The notes under the pieces are model-generated. The model searched no databases, was not told where the DNA came from, and saw only the letters and a list, made by a program, of their open reading frames with translations. This document shows positions 35,251-45,167 of a stretch of 64,000 nucleotides of DNA, one piece after another (positions within the stretch are counted from its first letter, which is position 1; each line of letters opens with the position of its first letter). Position numbers and translations under genes: made by a program. Source of the stretch: Massilibacteroides sp. (GTDB lineage: Bacteria > Bacteroidota > Bacteroidia > Bacteroidales > Tannerellaceae); NCBI GenBank assembly GCA_028708075.1, contig JAQVZS010000002.1:1-64000 (forward strand), given 5' to 3'.

Positions 35251-36588
35251 TTATAAATTACGGACGCAAACTTTGAATTGTTCCCCCCTGTCTTCATAGT
35301 TCTTAAAGAGATCGAAACTGGCACAACAGGGAGATAACAGAACGGTATCCCCTTTTTCTGCCAGATGATATGCTTTCGTGACGGCTTCTTCCATCGAGCG
35401 GGCGTCTTCTATTTGCGCGATTTTCCCGTCGAAAAAAGAATGTAGTTTGCTATTGTCCGAACCTAGAAAAATCAATGCGCGAACTTTTTGTTTGACTAAT
35501 TCTTCTATTTCCGAATAATCATTACCCTTATCCGTTCCACCCAAAATAAGTACCGTTTTGGTGTTCATACTTTGTAAGGCGTACCAGCAAGAATTAACAT
35601 TCGTCGCTTTCGAGTCGTTGATGTAATCGACTCCTCGTATCCGGAGAACCTTTTCTAAACGATGCTCAACGCCAGTAAAGTCGCTTAGGGATTCGCGAAT
35701 TTTATCGTTCCGTATATCAATGATTTTAGCGGCAATTCCAGACGCCAGCGAATTGTACAGATTATGTGTTCCCGTAAGCGCAAGTAAATCTTGTTCCATT
35801 GTAAATTTTCCGTTTGATGTTTCAACTATCACCTGATTATTGTTTGTATATCCCTTCATGCCGGGTTTGTAATCTGTCGAAAAAGGATAGAGGGTTACCT
35901 TTGGATCTCTTTTGGCAATCTCCCGGGAAATAATCGGATCATCATTCCAAAAGACAAATGCATCTTTTTCCGTTTGATTTTGGATAATACGGAATTTGGC
36001 GTTTACGTAATTTTGCATTTCGTATTGATAACGATCCAAATGATCAGGTGTAATATTTAGAAGTATTGCGATATCGGCTTTAAAGTTGTACATATTGTCT
36101 AACTGAAAACTGCTTAGTTCGATAACATAATATTCGTGGGGAGATTCAGCCACCTGAAGCGCGAGACTGTTGCCTACGTTTCCCGCTAATCCGACATCCA
36201 GTCCTGTTTTTTGCAGAATATGATAAGTAAGCATTGTTGTTGTCGTTTTGCCGTTGCTCCCTGTAATACAGATCATTTTAGAAGTAGAATATCGTCCGGC
36301 GAATTCTATCTCGGAGATAATAGGAATATGTTCATTCTTTATTTTTACAATGATCGGCGCCTTATCGGGTATCCCCGGACTTTTAATTATTTCGTCGGCA
36401 TTTAGAATAAGCTCTTCTGTATGCCGCCCTTCTTCCCAATGAATCTGACGAGAATTCAGCATTTCTTTATACTTGTCCGGTATTGTCGAACAATCCGATA
36501 AAAATGTATCGAATCCTTTGGCTTGCGCTAATATAGCAGCTCCGGTTCCACTTTCTCCTCCACCTAATATGACAATTCTTTTTTTCAT
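35251..36588 (-). CDS. murD: UDP-MurNAc-L-alanine:D-glutamate ligase
   Basis: This 445-residue cytoplasmic ligase adds D-glutamate to UDP-MurNAc-L-Ala. VILGGGESGTGAAILA at the N-terminus binds the UDP part, ITGSNGKTTTTMLTY is the ATP loop, and YINDSKATNVNSCW is a conserved Mur ligase motif. It lies 3 bases after mraY. Confidence 0.97.
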   Translation of the reverse strand: MKKRIVILGGGESGTGAAILAQAKGFDTFLSDCSTIPDKYKEMLNSRQIHWEEGRHTEELILNADEIIKSPGIPDKAPIIVKIKNEHIPIISEIEFAGRYSTSKMICITGSNGKTTTTMLTYHILQKTGLDVGLAGNVGNSLALQVAESPHEYYVIELSSFQLDNMYNFKADIAILLNITPDHLDRYQYEMQNYVNAKFRIIQNQTEKDAFVFWNDDPIISREIAKRDPKVTLYPFSTDYKPGMKGYTNNNQVIVETSNGKFTMEQDLLALTGTHNLYNSLASGIAAKIIDIRNDKIRESLSDFTGVEHRLEKVLRIRGVDYINDSKATNVNSCWYALQSMNTKTVLILGGTDKGNDYSEIEELVKQKVRALIFLGSDNSKLHSFFDGKIAQIEDARSMEEAVTKAYHLAEKGDTVLLSPCCASFDLFKNYEDRGEQFKVCVRNL

Positions 36589-36591
36589 TTC

Positions 36592-37851
36592 TTATCTCAT
36601 CTTTAACGTAACAATCGTGATTACAGCCAAGATAATTCCTACCAACCAGAACCGAACGACTATCTTGGATTCCGGAACGACATTAAATGGTTTTTGTATT
36701 AATGCTTGAATTCCGGAATTTCCCTGTTTTTGGAAATGATGGTGAAGAGGAGTCATTTTGAATATACGTCGCCCTTCACCATATTTCTTTTTCGTATATT
36801 TAAAATAAGCGACCTGGAGCATAACCGAAATACTTTCTGCTAAGAAAATGCCACAAAGAATGGGGATAAGTAATTCTTTGCGGATAATAATGGAAAATAC
36901 GGCGATGATTCCTCCGAGGGTAAGGCTTCCTGTATCTCCCATAAAAACCTGTGCAGGATAAGCATTGTACCAAAGAAATCCGATTGTCGCACCGATAAAA
37001 GCGGCTGAGAAGACCACCAATTCTTCAGCTCCGGGAATAAACATGATATTCAGGAAAGAGGCGAATTGAACGTGGGCAGACATATATGCCAGAATTCCCA
37101 GGGCAATTCCGATTATGGCTGAACTACCTGCCGCTAACCCATCCAGTCCGTCTGTCAGATTAGCTCCGTTGGAAACGGCGGTGACAATAAAAATGACAAC
37201 AAATACAAATACGATCCAAGCAGCGGGCTTTTTGTATTCGTTTGCCCAACTGACTAAACTGGCATAATCGAAATTGTTGTTTTTTAAAAAAGGAATCGTC
37301 GTTTTGGTCGATTTGGTCTCGTTTAAATGAAAATTGACTTTTTCTATCACATTATCATGACGTACTTCAACATTCTCACGGATGACGACATCGGGGCTGA
37401 TATAAAGCACAAGTCCGACAATTAGGCCGAGTCCAACTTGTCCAACAATCTTAAATCTACCGTGCAACCCCTCTTTGTCTTTTTTGAAAACTTTGATATA
37501 GTCGTCGGCAAAACCGATTGCACCTAACCAAATTGTCGTTATCAACATTAAAATGACATAAATGTTTTCGAGTTTGGCGCAGAGCAATACTGGAATGAGA
37601 ATGGCAATGATAATGATGATACCTCCCATTGTTGGAGTTCCTTTTTTGCTCATTTGTCCTTCCAGTCCTAAATTGCGTACTGTTTCGCCGATTTGTAATT
37701 TTTGCAGTTTGTCGATAATTCTTCGTCCGATCGCTGTAGAAATAAATAATGAGAGTATCAGCGCTAATCCGGAACGGAAAGATACGTATTTAAACATTCC
37801 GGCTCCAGGCAGGTCTATCTGATCTAAATAATTAAATAAATAATACAGCAT
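36592..37851 (-). CDS. mraY: Phospho-N-acetylmuramoyl-pentapeptide transferase
   Basis: This 419-residue polytopic membrane enzyme makes lipid I from UDP-MurNAc-pentapeptide and undecaprenyl phosphate. Family motifs include [26 protein letters not shown] (with the Asp-Asp pair), [15 protein letters not shown] and [12 protein letters not shown] soluble insertion of about 60 residues (about 165-225) makes it longer than the E. coli enzyme (360 residues), as in other Bacteroidetes. It lies 4 bases after murE. Confidence 0.97.
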   Translation of the reverse strand: MLYYLFNYLDQIDLPGAGMFKYVSFRSGLALILSLFISTAIGRRIIDKLQKLQIGETVRNLGLEGQMSKKGTPTMGGIIIIIAILIPVLLCAKLENIYVILMLITTIWLGAIGFADDYIKVFKKDKEGLHGRFKIVGQVGLGLIVGLVLYISPDVVIRENVEVRHDNVIEKVNFHLNETKSTKTTIPFLKNNNFDYASLVSWANEYKKPAAWIVFVFVVIFIVTAVSNGANLTDGLDGLAAGSSAIIGIALGILAYMSAHVQFASFLNIMFIPGAEELVVFSAAFIGATIGFLWYNAYPAQVFMGDTGSLTLGGIIAVFSIIIRKELLIPILCGIFLAESISVMLQVAYFKYTKKKYGEGRRIFKMTPLHHHFQKQGNSGIQALIQKPFNVVPESKIVVRFWLVGIILAVITIVTLKMR

Positions 37852-37855
37852 GATC

Positions 37856-39316
37856 TTAATATTCTTGTGTTTTTAAAAATTCACGGACGATCTCCCTGTC
37901 GTCGAAATGATGTTTTACTCCTTTTACTTCTTGATAATCTTCGTGTCCTTTTCCGGCTATCAGAATAACATCTCCTTTTTGGGCAAGTGTGATTGCGGTT
38001 TTTATAGCTTGTTTCCGGTCCGTTATGCAAAGCGTATGTTTCATTTCTTCCGGAGAAAGGCCCTCAGCCATATCTTGTATGATTGTCTCCGGTTCTTCAA
38101 AGCGTGGATTATCCGACGTCAGGATTACCTGATCACTTTTATCTGCTGCTTCTTTCGCCATCAAAGGGCGTTTTCCCTTATCCCGGTTTCCGCCTGCACC
38201 GACAACAGTGATGACTCGTCCGTTTCCTTCCAACACTTCATGAATTCCGGTTAACACATTGTTTAATGCATCCGGAGTATGGGCATAATCTACTATTGCC
38301 GTATATCCCAATACCGAACGAAAAGTTTCGAACCGACCGGATACAGAATGAAGCGTGCTCAATCCAATTAAAACCTCTTCCGGATCTTGTTGCAAGGCGA
38401 TAGCAGCACCATATACGGCTAATAAATTATAAGCATTGAAACGTCCTACGAAATGAACTATAACTTCCCGGTCGTTTATTACAAGTTCTGTCCCTTCAAA
38501 ATGAGATTCCAAAATTTTTGCTTTGAAATCAGCCAGGGTTCTCAAAGAATAAGTTAGTTTCTTTGCTGACGTATTCTGTAACATCACCGGCCCGGCTTTA
38601 TCATCGATGTTGGTTAACGCAAAAGCCGTTTTTGGCAGTTCATCAAAAAAACGTTTTTTTGCTTTCAGGTAATTTTCCACCGTTTTATGATAATCCAAAT
38701 GGTCGCGTGTAAGATTGGTAAAAATAGCTCCGGCGAAAGATAATCCGCTGATACGCCGTTGATCAACAGCATGCGAACTAACTTCCATAAATGCATATTC
38801 ACAACCCGCTTCAACCATGCGTGCCAATAAGGCATGCATGGTTAATGGATCCGGTGTTGTATGTTCTGTAGGAACAATTTCATTGTTTATGTAATTGCAA
38901 ACGGTTGATAATAATCCGGCTTTATAGCCTAATTTTCGAAAAAGTTCGTAAAGAAGTGTAGCCGTTGTTGTTTTGCCGTTCGTTCCCGTAACACCGACAA
39001 GTCTAAGTTTTTCGGAAGGATAGCTGTACCAAGCGGAAGCCAATTTCCCTAAAGCTTCGGCGGAATCCTTTACAAGGATAAAAGAACATTTTTCTTCCAT
39101 TCCGTCGGGAATTTTTTCACAGACAACAGCTGTCGCTCCTTTCCCGATAGCACTCTCAATATAAAGATGTCCGTCAACGGCCGTACCTCTTATGGCAACA
39201 AATAAATTTCCGGCTTTTATTAAACGAGAATCAGCCTGGATACCCGTAATCTCACAATCTTCATCTCCAGAGAATGACGAAGCGGGAAATAAGTAAATCA
39301 ACTTTTTTAGTTTCAT
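37856..39316 (-). CDS. murE: UDP-MurNAc-tripeptide synthetase (meso-DAP-adding)
   Basis: This 486-residue cytoplasmic ligase adds the third amino acid of the stem peptide. [18 protein letters not shown] contains the ATP loop, [10 protein letters not shown] is family-typical, and DNPRFEEPE carries the DNPR motif linked to use of meso-diaminopimelate rather than lysine. So the cell wall is probably of the DAP type. It follows ftsI by 26 bases. Confidence 0.97.
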   Translation of the reverse strand: MKLKKLIYLFPASSFSGDEDCEITGIQADSRLIKAGNLFVAIRGTAVDGHLYIESAIGKGATAVVCEKIPDGMEEKCSFILVKDSAEALGKLASAWYSYPSEKLRLVGVTGTNGKTTTATLLYELFRKLGYKAGLLSTVCNYINNEIVPTEHTTPDPLTMHALLARMVEAGCEYAFMEVSSHAVDQRRISGLSFAGAIFTNLTRDHLDYHKTVENYLKAKKRFFDELPKTAFALTNIDDKAGPVMLQNTSAKKLTYSLRTLADFKAKILESHFEGTELVINDREVIVHFVGRFNAYNLLAVYGAAIALQQDPEEVLIGLSTLHSVSGRFETFRSVLGYTAIVDYAHTPDALNNVLTGIHEVLEGNGRVITVVGAGGNRDKGKRPLMAKEAADKSDQVILTSDNPRFEEPETIIQDMAEGLSPEEMKHTLCITDRKQAIKTAITLAQKGDVILIAGKGHEDYQEVKGVKHHFDDREIVREFLKTQEY

Positions 39317-39342
39317 ATTCTTCTATCTAATTCTAAATACGG

Positions 39343-41514
39343 TTATTTTAATGTTAATAAGACGGTTTGTCCTTTGCTAATCCGTTGTCCAGGGGAAATG
39401 CTTTGTGTTATTACCCGTCCGCTCCCTTGCAAATTAACACGCAGTCCAACGCTCTCCATTAAGAAAACGGCATCCTTTGCACCCATGCCGGTAACGCGGG
39501 GAACCAATCCTTCAATTAATGGAAGATCTTTCAGTAAAATTTCACTTCCAGACTCTGTCCGGTCTGCCAAAAGCCAGTTTGTTTCCGTTTTGTCATCATT
39601 TATTTCTATGTCCAGTGCATTCATGACTTGTTTTAATTCTTTTTTGTCCCCGGTTTTAGGTACCGGAGTTAAGACAGCCAACGAATCTCTTTCTATTGAT
39701 TTTATGTCGAACGCCATGTAATTTGCATATATTTTTTCCGCAATATTTTTTACGACGACTCCCGACATTCCACCTCCGGAAGCGTAGCCGATTCGTGGAC
39801 GCCGGATCACTACGATACAGGAATATTTGGGTTTGTCTGCCGGAAAATAACCACAGAAAGAAACCTGATGTCCACTTGTTCTATAGCTTCCTCCCGAAGC
39901 AATTTGCGCGGTTCCTGTTTTCCCGGCAATGCGAATGATGTCGGAATGAACGACTTTTCCGGTTCCTTTTTCTACAACGCCTAACAACATTTTCTGTATA
40001 ATTTCCAGCGTTTTGTCTGAACAAATGGAGGATTTTAATACTTCTGTGGAAAAATTCTTCTGAACTTTTCCGTTATACAAGATTTCTTTTGTGAACATGG
40101 GACGTACCATCTTTCCATTATTCGCTATCGCGTTAAAAAACGTCAGTGTATATATCGGAGGGATCTGTGTTTCATAACCGAAAGACATCCAGGGAAGCGT
40201 TGTTTTCGACCAATAGAGCGTCGTGTCTTTCGGCATACGAATTTTGGCTTTTCCCGAACCCGGTATTTCCAGTTTTAATGGGATCGTCAATCCGAGTCGA
40301 TATAATCCTTCCACAAATTTGGCCGGATTTTTCTCATACCCCTTGAGTATAGTTTTGGCTACGCCAATATTGGATGAAAACCAAATTGATTGTTCAACAG
40401 ATATTTTACCGTATCCCCCGTGATTCATGTTGTGGTCGGTCATTCGGGCTCCTTTATATATATATATACCGTTTCCTGTATCAACCGAATCGTAAGGATT
40501 GCATAATCCGTCTTCCAGGGCAACCATGATAGACGCGACTTTAAACGTAGATCCAGGTTCTATTTCATCCGCCACCGCATGATTCTTCGTTTCAGCGTAA
40601 ATCCCTTCATGAACACGTCCCATATTTGTGATCGCTTTAATTTCACCTGTTTCTACTTCCATTATCACAGCTGTCCCGGATTCCGCGTCGATATTTTTTA
40701 GCATATCGACCAATGATTTCTCTGCTATATCTTGAATTCCGATGTCGATGGTTGTCCGGATATCCATTCCATCCACAGGCTCTATTTCCACAACATTCGT
40801 CCAGGCGCCTCCCAAACGCCGGACAGAACTTAATCCGGCTTCTCCTCTCAATAACGAGTCGTATTGAAGTTCCAACCCGTTTTTCCCTTTAGTCACCCCG
40901 CTTTCTTCGATTTCCCCGTAGATATCTCCAATGGTACGTGAAGCTAATGTCCCGAAAGGTTTTTGTCGCTGCACCATTTCTTTGGTGTAGAAGCCGCTCT
41001 TATAACGGTTTAAGCGCAAGAACGGATATTTTTTGATCTCTTTCAAGTCGGAATAAGATATTTTACCTTCGTAAACCGGATATTGACGGTTCTTACTTTT
41101 TAATCCTTTTAAAAGATGTGCTTTATAGCCTGCCGGTGTTCGATTCTTTAATTTCCGGGAGAGATAAATAGATAAAGAGTCTACACCGTTTGTTTTTGAT
41201 TTAAGAAAACTGTCTATCGCTAAACCCTCGGCTTTGAAATCGATATACGTATAATAACGAGGCACACTAGTTGCCATTAATTTTCCATCTACAGAATATA
41301 TATTTCCTCTTCCCGGAAGAATCTTTCGGTTAGGACGCTGCTGACTGGCTGCAACTTTTATCCATTTTTCTTTTTCAATAAAGGCGGTGTTAAAGGCACA
41401 AAAAACGATTCCGGCGACAATAAAACTTAACAGAATGACAACGATAAAATAATTCGTTAATATTCTTCCGCTTTTCTGTTCTTGTCCTTTTACATCCTTT
41501 TCCTCAGACATCAT
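39343..41514 (-). CDS. ftsI: Septal transpeptidase FtsI (class B PBP) with PASTA domain
   Basis: This 723-residue bitopic protein has one transmembrane segment (about 20-45), a dimerisation/pedestal domain and a transpeptidase domain. The active-site serine motif is STFK (Ser322-Lys325), the SxN motif is SSN (380-382), and KTGTAQ lies in the C-terminal third. The last 60 residues (LVPRVTGMGAKDAVFLMESVG) form a PASTA domain, normal for Bacteroidetes. It crosslinks septal peptidoglycan with FtsW. The start is one base after the ftsL stop. Confidence 0.96.
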   Translation of the reverse strand: MMSEEKDVKGQEQKSGRILTNYFIVVILLSFIVAGIVFCAFNTAFIEKEKWIKVAASQQRPNRKILPGRGNIYSVDGKLMATSVPRYYTYIDFKAEGLAIDSFLKSKTNGVDSLSIYLSRKLKNRTPAGYKAHLLKGLKSKNRQYPVYEGKISYSDLKEIKKYPFLRLNRYKSGFYTKEMVQRQKPFGTLASRTIGDIYGEIEESGVTKGKNGLELQYDSLLRGEAGLSSVRRLGGAWTNVVEIEPVDGMDIRTTIDIGIQDIAEKSLVDMLKNIDAESGTAVIMEVETGEIKAITNMGRVHEGIYAETKNHAVADEIEPGSTFKVASIMVALEDGLCNPYDSVDTGNGIYIYKGARMTDHNMNHGGYGKISVEQSIWFSSNIGVAKTILKGYEKNPAKFVEGLYRLGLTIPLKLEIPGSGKAKIRMPKDTTLYWSKTTLPWMSFGYETQIPPIYTLTFFNAIANNGKMVRPMFTKEILYNGKVQKNFSTEVLKSSICSDKTLEIIQKMLLGVVEKGTGKVVHSDIIRIAGKTGTAQIASGGSYRTSGHQVSFCGYFPADKPKYSCIVVIRRPRIGYASGGGMSGVVVKNIAEKIYANYMAFDIKSIERDSLAVLTPVPKTGDKKELKQVMNALDIEINDDKTETNWLLADRTESGSEILLKDLPLIEGLVPRVTGMGAKDAVFLMESVGLRVNLQGSGRVITQSISPGQRISKGQTVLLTLK

Positions 41515-41515
41515 T

Positions 41516-41866
41516 TTATCTATATAATTCGTAAGGTGGTGTTTGGGCTACCTCCAATTCAATACCCTGTTCCTCAATTAAAAGTTCGATCTGAGATTGC
41601 CGGCTGTTTCCTGTCAGTTCGGAAGAGATAGAAAGCGCTTCGAACCTTACATCACGCAATTGTTGTTGTAGCCGGTCAATTTCCCTGAGTTTCTGCATGC
41701 ATGTATAGCGGTTCCCAATAAAGAAAAAAATTAAAACAACGACTAAAACGATCATTTTAGTGTGTTTGAGAATAAAGTCTTCTTTTAAGATACCACCTCC
41801 CAAGATATACAAAAGCGACAATTTTTTCTCTTTGTTTCTTTTTTGTTTCTTTTTTGTTTCTTCCAT
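41516..41866 (-). CDS. FtsL-like divisome protein
   Basis: The protein has 116 residues from ATG 41866, 13 bases after the rsmH stop; the longer in-frame reading overlaps rsmH and is rejected. It has a very basic cytosolic N-terminus (MEETKKKQKRNKEKK), one transmembrane segment (about 34-52, MIVLVVVLIFFFIG) and a short extracytoplasmic coiled coil (MQKLREIDRLQQQLRDVRF). This is the FtsL layout, and the position between rsmH and ftsI agrees. Sequence similarity in the family is weak. The first codons contain an 11-bp tandem repeat. Confidence 0.88.
   Translation of the reverse strand: MEETKKKQKRNKEKKLSLLYILGGGILKEDFILKHTKMIVLVVVLIFFFIGNRYTCMQKLREIDRLQQQLRDVRFEALSISSELTGNSRQSQIELLIEEQGIELEVAQTPPYELYR
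41831..41860. repeat. 11-bp tandem repeat in the first codons of ftsL
   Basis: TTTTTTGTTTC occurs at 41850-41860 and 41839-41849, followed by the partial copy TTTGTTTC at 41831-41838. The unit is not a multiple of three, so slippage would shift the reading frame directly after the start codon. Confidence 0.85.
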
Positions 41867-41879
41867 AACTGTCCTTTTT

Positions 41880-42797
41880 CTAAATTTTCTCGGCAATGCG
41901 TAATTTGGCACTTCTTGATCGCGGGTTGCTGATAATCTCTTCCGGTGAAGGAACAAGCGCTTTGTTGTTAATTATCCGGAATGGTGTTTGCTTGTTTCCA
42001 AAAAAATCCTGTTCACATTTTCCTTCAAAATTCCCTGTTTTTAAGAAATTCTTTACCAATCGGTCTTCTAACGAATGATAAGTAATCACAACCAAACGGC
42101 CCTCAGGTTTTAACACGTTTTGCGTCTGTTGCAACATCTCTTTCAACGCGTGCATTTCGTCGTTAACTTCAATTCGCAAAGCTTGGAATGCTTGAGCCAG
42201 AAATTTTTTTTCTTTGTCTTTTCCTGTAAACGGTTTGATGATTTCCCGGAATTCTTCAATTGTATTAATCGATTTGTTTTCCCGGTTTTTTACTATTGCC
42301 GCTGCCAATTTTCGGGCAGTTTTTAATTCACCATAGAAAAAAAACACATCTGCGAGTTTTTCGACAGAATAAGAATTTACAATATCTGCGGCTGTTCGTT
42401 CCGCTTGCACATTCATTCTCATATCTAACTTTCCGTCAAAACGAAAGGAAAAGCCTCTCTCTTTGTCGTCAAAATGGTGAGACGAAACGCCCAGATCGGC
42501 AAGTATTCCGTCCACTTTTCCGTTTACATCGTGATAACGCATGAAATTATACAAATAGCGGAAATTACTTTTAATAAACGTAAACCGGTTGTCTTCCGGG
42601 ATATTCCGCTCTGCGTCTGCATCCTGGTCGAAGCCAAAAAGCCTTCCTGTTTTCCCCAAAAAGCTCAAAATCTTGCCAGAGTGTCCACCACCACCAAATG
42701 TAACGTCTACATAAATACCGTTAGCACGAATATTCATACCTTCCAGGCTTTCGTTCAACATGACCGGAACATGATAATCTATGTCATTTATTTCCAT
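41880..42797 (-). CDS. rsmH: 16S rRNA (cytosine(1402)-N4)-methyltransferase
   Basis: The protein has 305 residues from ATG 42797 (MEINDIDYHVPVML); an in-frame ATG at 42845 would add 16 residues not typical of the family. VDVTFGGGGHSGKIL is the SAM-binding motif. GILADLGVSSHHFDD, GFSFRFDGKLDMRM and TYHSLEDRLVKNF are signatures of RsmH (MraW). It modifies the ribosomal P-site region. It opens the dcw cluster here; no mraZ precedes it. Confidence 0.96.
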   Translation of the reverse strand: MEINDIDYHVPVMLNESLEGMNIRANGIYVDVTFGGGGHSGKILSFLGKTGRLFGFDQDADAERNIPEDNRFTFIKSNFRYLYNFMRYHDVNGKVDGILADLGVSSHHFDDKERGFSFRFDGKLDMRMNVQAERTAADIVNSYSVEKLADVFFFYGELKTARKLAAAIVKNRENKSINTIEEFREIIKPFTGKDKEKKFLAQAFQALRIEVNDEMHALKEMLQQTQNVLKPEGRLVVITYHSLEDRLVKNFLKTGNFEGKCEQDFFGNKQTPFRIINNKALVPSPEEIISNPRSRSAKLRIAEKI

Positions 42798-42874
42798 TTC
42801 CTTCGTTTGATTCAAAATAGACACAGTAAAAGTAAAAACTTTCATCCAATATAAACAACAAATATTGATAAAAA

Positions 42875-42910
42875 GTTATCAACACGTTGAAATAACGGTT
42901 GTTAACCCAT
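42875..42910. promoter_or_regulatory. Dyad upstream of the dcw cluster
   Basis: GTTATCAAC (42875-42883) faces GTTGA-AA-TAAC (42886-42896), an inverted repeat broken by a 2-base insertion; GTTGTTAAC follows nearby. It lies in the short spacer between purN and rsmH where the cluster promoter would be expected. No TAnnTTTG box is clear. An operator role is only a possibility. Confidence 0.3.
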
Positions 42911-42928
42911 TAAATATATTGTGTTACT

Positions 42929-43501
42929 TTAAGTGTGTTTTTGGATTACTTTGGCGATTACGGGTGGAAAATGTGCGTATTCCAATTGATGAACCTTTTG
43001 CGCAACCTGTTCCGGTGTATCTTTCGGAGAAACGGGACAAGTCGCTTGGAAAATAATTGCACCTTCGTCGTAATTTTCGTTTACGAAATGAATCGTGATG
43101 CCGGATTCTTTTTCTCTGGCCGCAACGACTGCTTCGTGAACATGCATTCCATACATCTTTTTTCCTCCAAATTTGGGGAGCAAAGCCGGATGAATATTGA
43201 TGATTCGTTGAGGATAAGCATTTAACAGGGGAGCTGTTATCTTGTTCATATATCCGGCCAAAACAATCAAATCAATATTGTATTCTTTTAATTTTGCAAG
43301 TACAGAGTTTCCTTCCGAAAATTCATCCCGAGAGAAAGTAAAGGTCGGAATGTTCAATTTCCGCATTCGTTCATGGACTTTGGCGTTGCGATTATTCGAA
43401 AGAACAACCGCCACTTTGATATCATTACTATCGGCAAAATACTTGGCTATATTTTCGGCATTACTGCCTGAACCGGAGGCGAAAACTGCTATATTTTTCA
43501 T
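42929..43501 (-). CDS. purN: Phosphoribosylglycinamide formyltransferase
   Basis: The protein has 190 residues from MKNIAVFASGSGSN at 43501 (an ATG three codons upstream is also possible). It uses 10-formyl-tetrahydrofolate to formylate GAR in purine synthesis. FASGSGSNAENI binds phosphate, NIHPALLPKFGG carries the catalytic Asn and His, and ENYDEGAIIFQ supplies the catalytic Asp. It lies 83 bases before the rsmH reading frame and is divergent from acpP. Confidence 0.96.
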   Translation of the reverse strand: MKNIAVFASGSGSNAENIAKYFADSNDIKVAVVLSNNRNAKVHERMRKLNIPTFTFSRDEFSEGNSVLAKLKEYNIDLIVLAGYMNKITAPLLNAYPQRIINIHPALLPKFGGKKMYGMHVHEAVVAAREKESGITIHFVNENYDEGAIIFQATCPVSPKDTPEQVAQKVHQLEYAHFPPVIAKVIQKHT

Positions 43502-43564
43502 TTTGATCATTTTTTAGTGCACAAGAAGATAGTAAATGTGCAATTTTCCGTATTTTTAGTGGAT

Positions 43565-43601
43565 TAAATTTGTTTAGTTAGATAAAAATTGCTTTTCTTT
43601 G
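43565..43601 (+). promoter_or_regulatory. Candidate promoter boxes for acpP-fabF-rnc
   Basis: TAAATTTG (43565-43572) matches the -7 consensus. Alternatively its TTTG (43569-43572) serves as a -33 element, with TTTCTTTG (43594-43601, one mismatch to TAnnTTTG) 21 bases downstream. Either would give a leader of 50-80 bases before acpP. Confidence 0.35.
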
Positions 43602-43653
43602 CACTGCAAATTTAAAAAGTATATTCATATTTATTAATCTAAATTGAAAAGTT

Positions 43654-43890
43654 ATGTCTGAAGTTGCATCAAGAGTAAAGGCTATCATTGTTGACAAATT
43701 AAGTGTTGAAGAAACAGAAGTAACCAATGAAGCAAGCTTTACTAACGATTTAGGAGCAGACTCTCTTGACACAGTGGAACTGATTATGGAATTTGAAAAA
43801 GAATTCGGCATCTCTATCCCTGACGATCAAGCAGAAAAAATTACAACAGTTGGTGATGCTATCGCTTATGTTGAAGCAAATGCGAAGTAA
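43654..43890 (+). CDS. acpP: Acyl carrier protein
   Basis: This 78-residue acidic protein carries the growing acyl chain in fatty acid synthesis. The phosphopantetheine site is Ser37 in [10 protein letters not shown], and [16 protein letters not shown] is the usual recognition helix region. It is followed after 19 bases by fabF, a classic pairing. Confidence 0.98.
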   Translation: MSEVASRVKAIIVDKLSVEETEVTNEASFTNDLGADSLDTVELIMEFEKEFGISIPDDQAEKITTVGDAIAYVEANAK

Positions 43891-43909
43891 TCCCTTTTAA
43901 TTTAAAGGT

Positions 43910-45166
43910 ATGGAATTAAAAAGAGTAGTAGTAACTGGTCTTGGTGCTATATCTCCTCTTGGTAATACGCTCCCGGAAACTTGGGAGGGTCTTATTAATG
44001 GAAAGAGTGGTGCGGGGCCTGTTACTCAGTTTGATGCATCCAAATTCAAGACGCAGTTTGCGTGTGAAGTAAAAGGCTTTGATCCGTTACAGATTATGGA
44101 TCGTAAGGAGGCTCGCAAGTGCGACAGATATACATTGTTAGCAATTACGGCAGCCTCTGAAGCCGTAACGGATTCGGCTCTTGACATTGAAAAGGAGAAT
44201 TTAGACAGAATCGGTGTAATTTTTGCTGCCGGAATAGGAGGTATTAAGACTTTCGAAGAAGAAGTTCGGGGATACGATCCGGAACGAGGCCCCCGTTTCA
44301 ATCCGTTTTTTATTCCCAAAATGATTTCTAATATTGCAGCTGGTCAGATTTCGATAAAATATGGTTTCAGAGGTCCGAATTTTGCGACTGTTTCTGCATG
44401 TGCGTCTTCAACGAACGCGATATCTGATGCGTTCAATTATATTCGTTTGGGTAAAGCGAATGTGATTGTAACCGGTGGAGCCGAGGCTGCCATTACGATT
44501 GCGGGAGTAGGTGGTTTTAATGCCATAAATGCCATGTCTACCCGTAATGATGATCCGGAAAGAGCTTCTCGTCCGTTCAGTGCGAGTCGCGATGGATTTG
44601 TGATGGGAGAAGGTGCTGCATGTCTTATTTTGGAAGAATTGGAACATGCATTGGCTCGTGGTGCGAAAATATATGGCGAAATCGTTGGTACAGGACTTTC
44701 AGCAGATGCATATCATCTCACAGCTTCCCACCCGGAAGGTTTAGGAGCAAAATTGGTGATGAAAAATGCGCTTGAAGACGCCGGAATGAAACCCGAAGAC
44801 ATTGGTTATATTAATGTACACGGAACTTCTACCGTAGTTGGAGATATTTCTGAGGTAAAAGCAATCAAAGAAGTTTTTGGTGAACAGGCATATAATCTGA
44901 ATATTAGTTCTACCAAATCCATGACCGGTCATTTGTTGGGTGCAGCAGGAGCGATTGAAGCGATTGTTTGTACCTTGGCTGTAAAAGAAGGGATAATTCC
45001 ACCGACTATTAATCACGAGGAAGGTGATGATGATCCGGAAATTGATTATAGCCTGAATTTTACATTTAATAAAGCACAGAAGAAAGATATTAATGCAGCT
45101 TTATCGAACACGTTTGGGTTTGGAGGGCATAATGCAAGTATGATTGTAAAGAAATATGTGAAATAA
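43910..45166 (+). CDS. fabF: Beta-ketoacyl-ACP synthase II
   Basis: This 418-residue condensing enzyme extends acyl-ACP with malonyl-ACP. The catalytic triad is seen as Cys in VSACASSTNAI, His in NVHGTST and His in KSMTGHLLGAAGAIEA. It starts RVVVTGLGAISPLGN. It is encoded directly after acpP and before rnc, so the three genes are probably one operon. Confidence 0.97.
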   Translation: MELKRVVVTGLGAISPLGNTLPETWEGLINGKSGAGPVTQFDASKFKTQFACEVKGFDPLQIMDRKEARKCDRYTLLAITAASEAVTDSALDIEKENLDRIGVIFAAGIGGIKTFEEEVRGYDPERGPRFNPFFIPKMISNIAAGQISIKYGFRGPNFATVSACASSTNAISDAFNYIRLGKANVIVTGGAEAAITIAGVGGFNAINAMSTRNDDPERASRPFSASRDGFVMGEGAACLILEELEHALARGAKIYGEIVGTGLSADAYHLTASHPEGLGAKLVMKNALEDAGMKPEDIGYINVHGTSTVVGDISEVKAIKEVFGEQAYNLNISSTKSMTGHLLGAAGAIEAIVCTLAVKEGIIPPTINHEEGDDDPEIDYSLNFTFNKAQKKDINAALSNTFGFGGHNASMIVKKYVK

Positions 45167-45167
45167 G

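Noticed and set aside
41880-41956. Longer ftsL reading starting inside rsmH
   Set aside because: The extra 30 residues have no membrane-protein features and overlap the conserved rsmH end; ATG 41866 fits the spacing.
42875-42884. TTATCAACA as a DnaA box and possible origin
   Set aside because: It is a single site with one mismatch to TTATCCACA; no cluster of boxes or dnaA gene is nearby.
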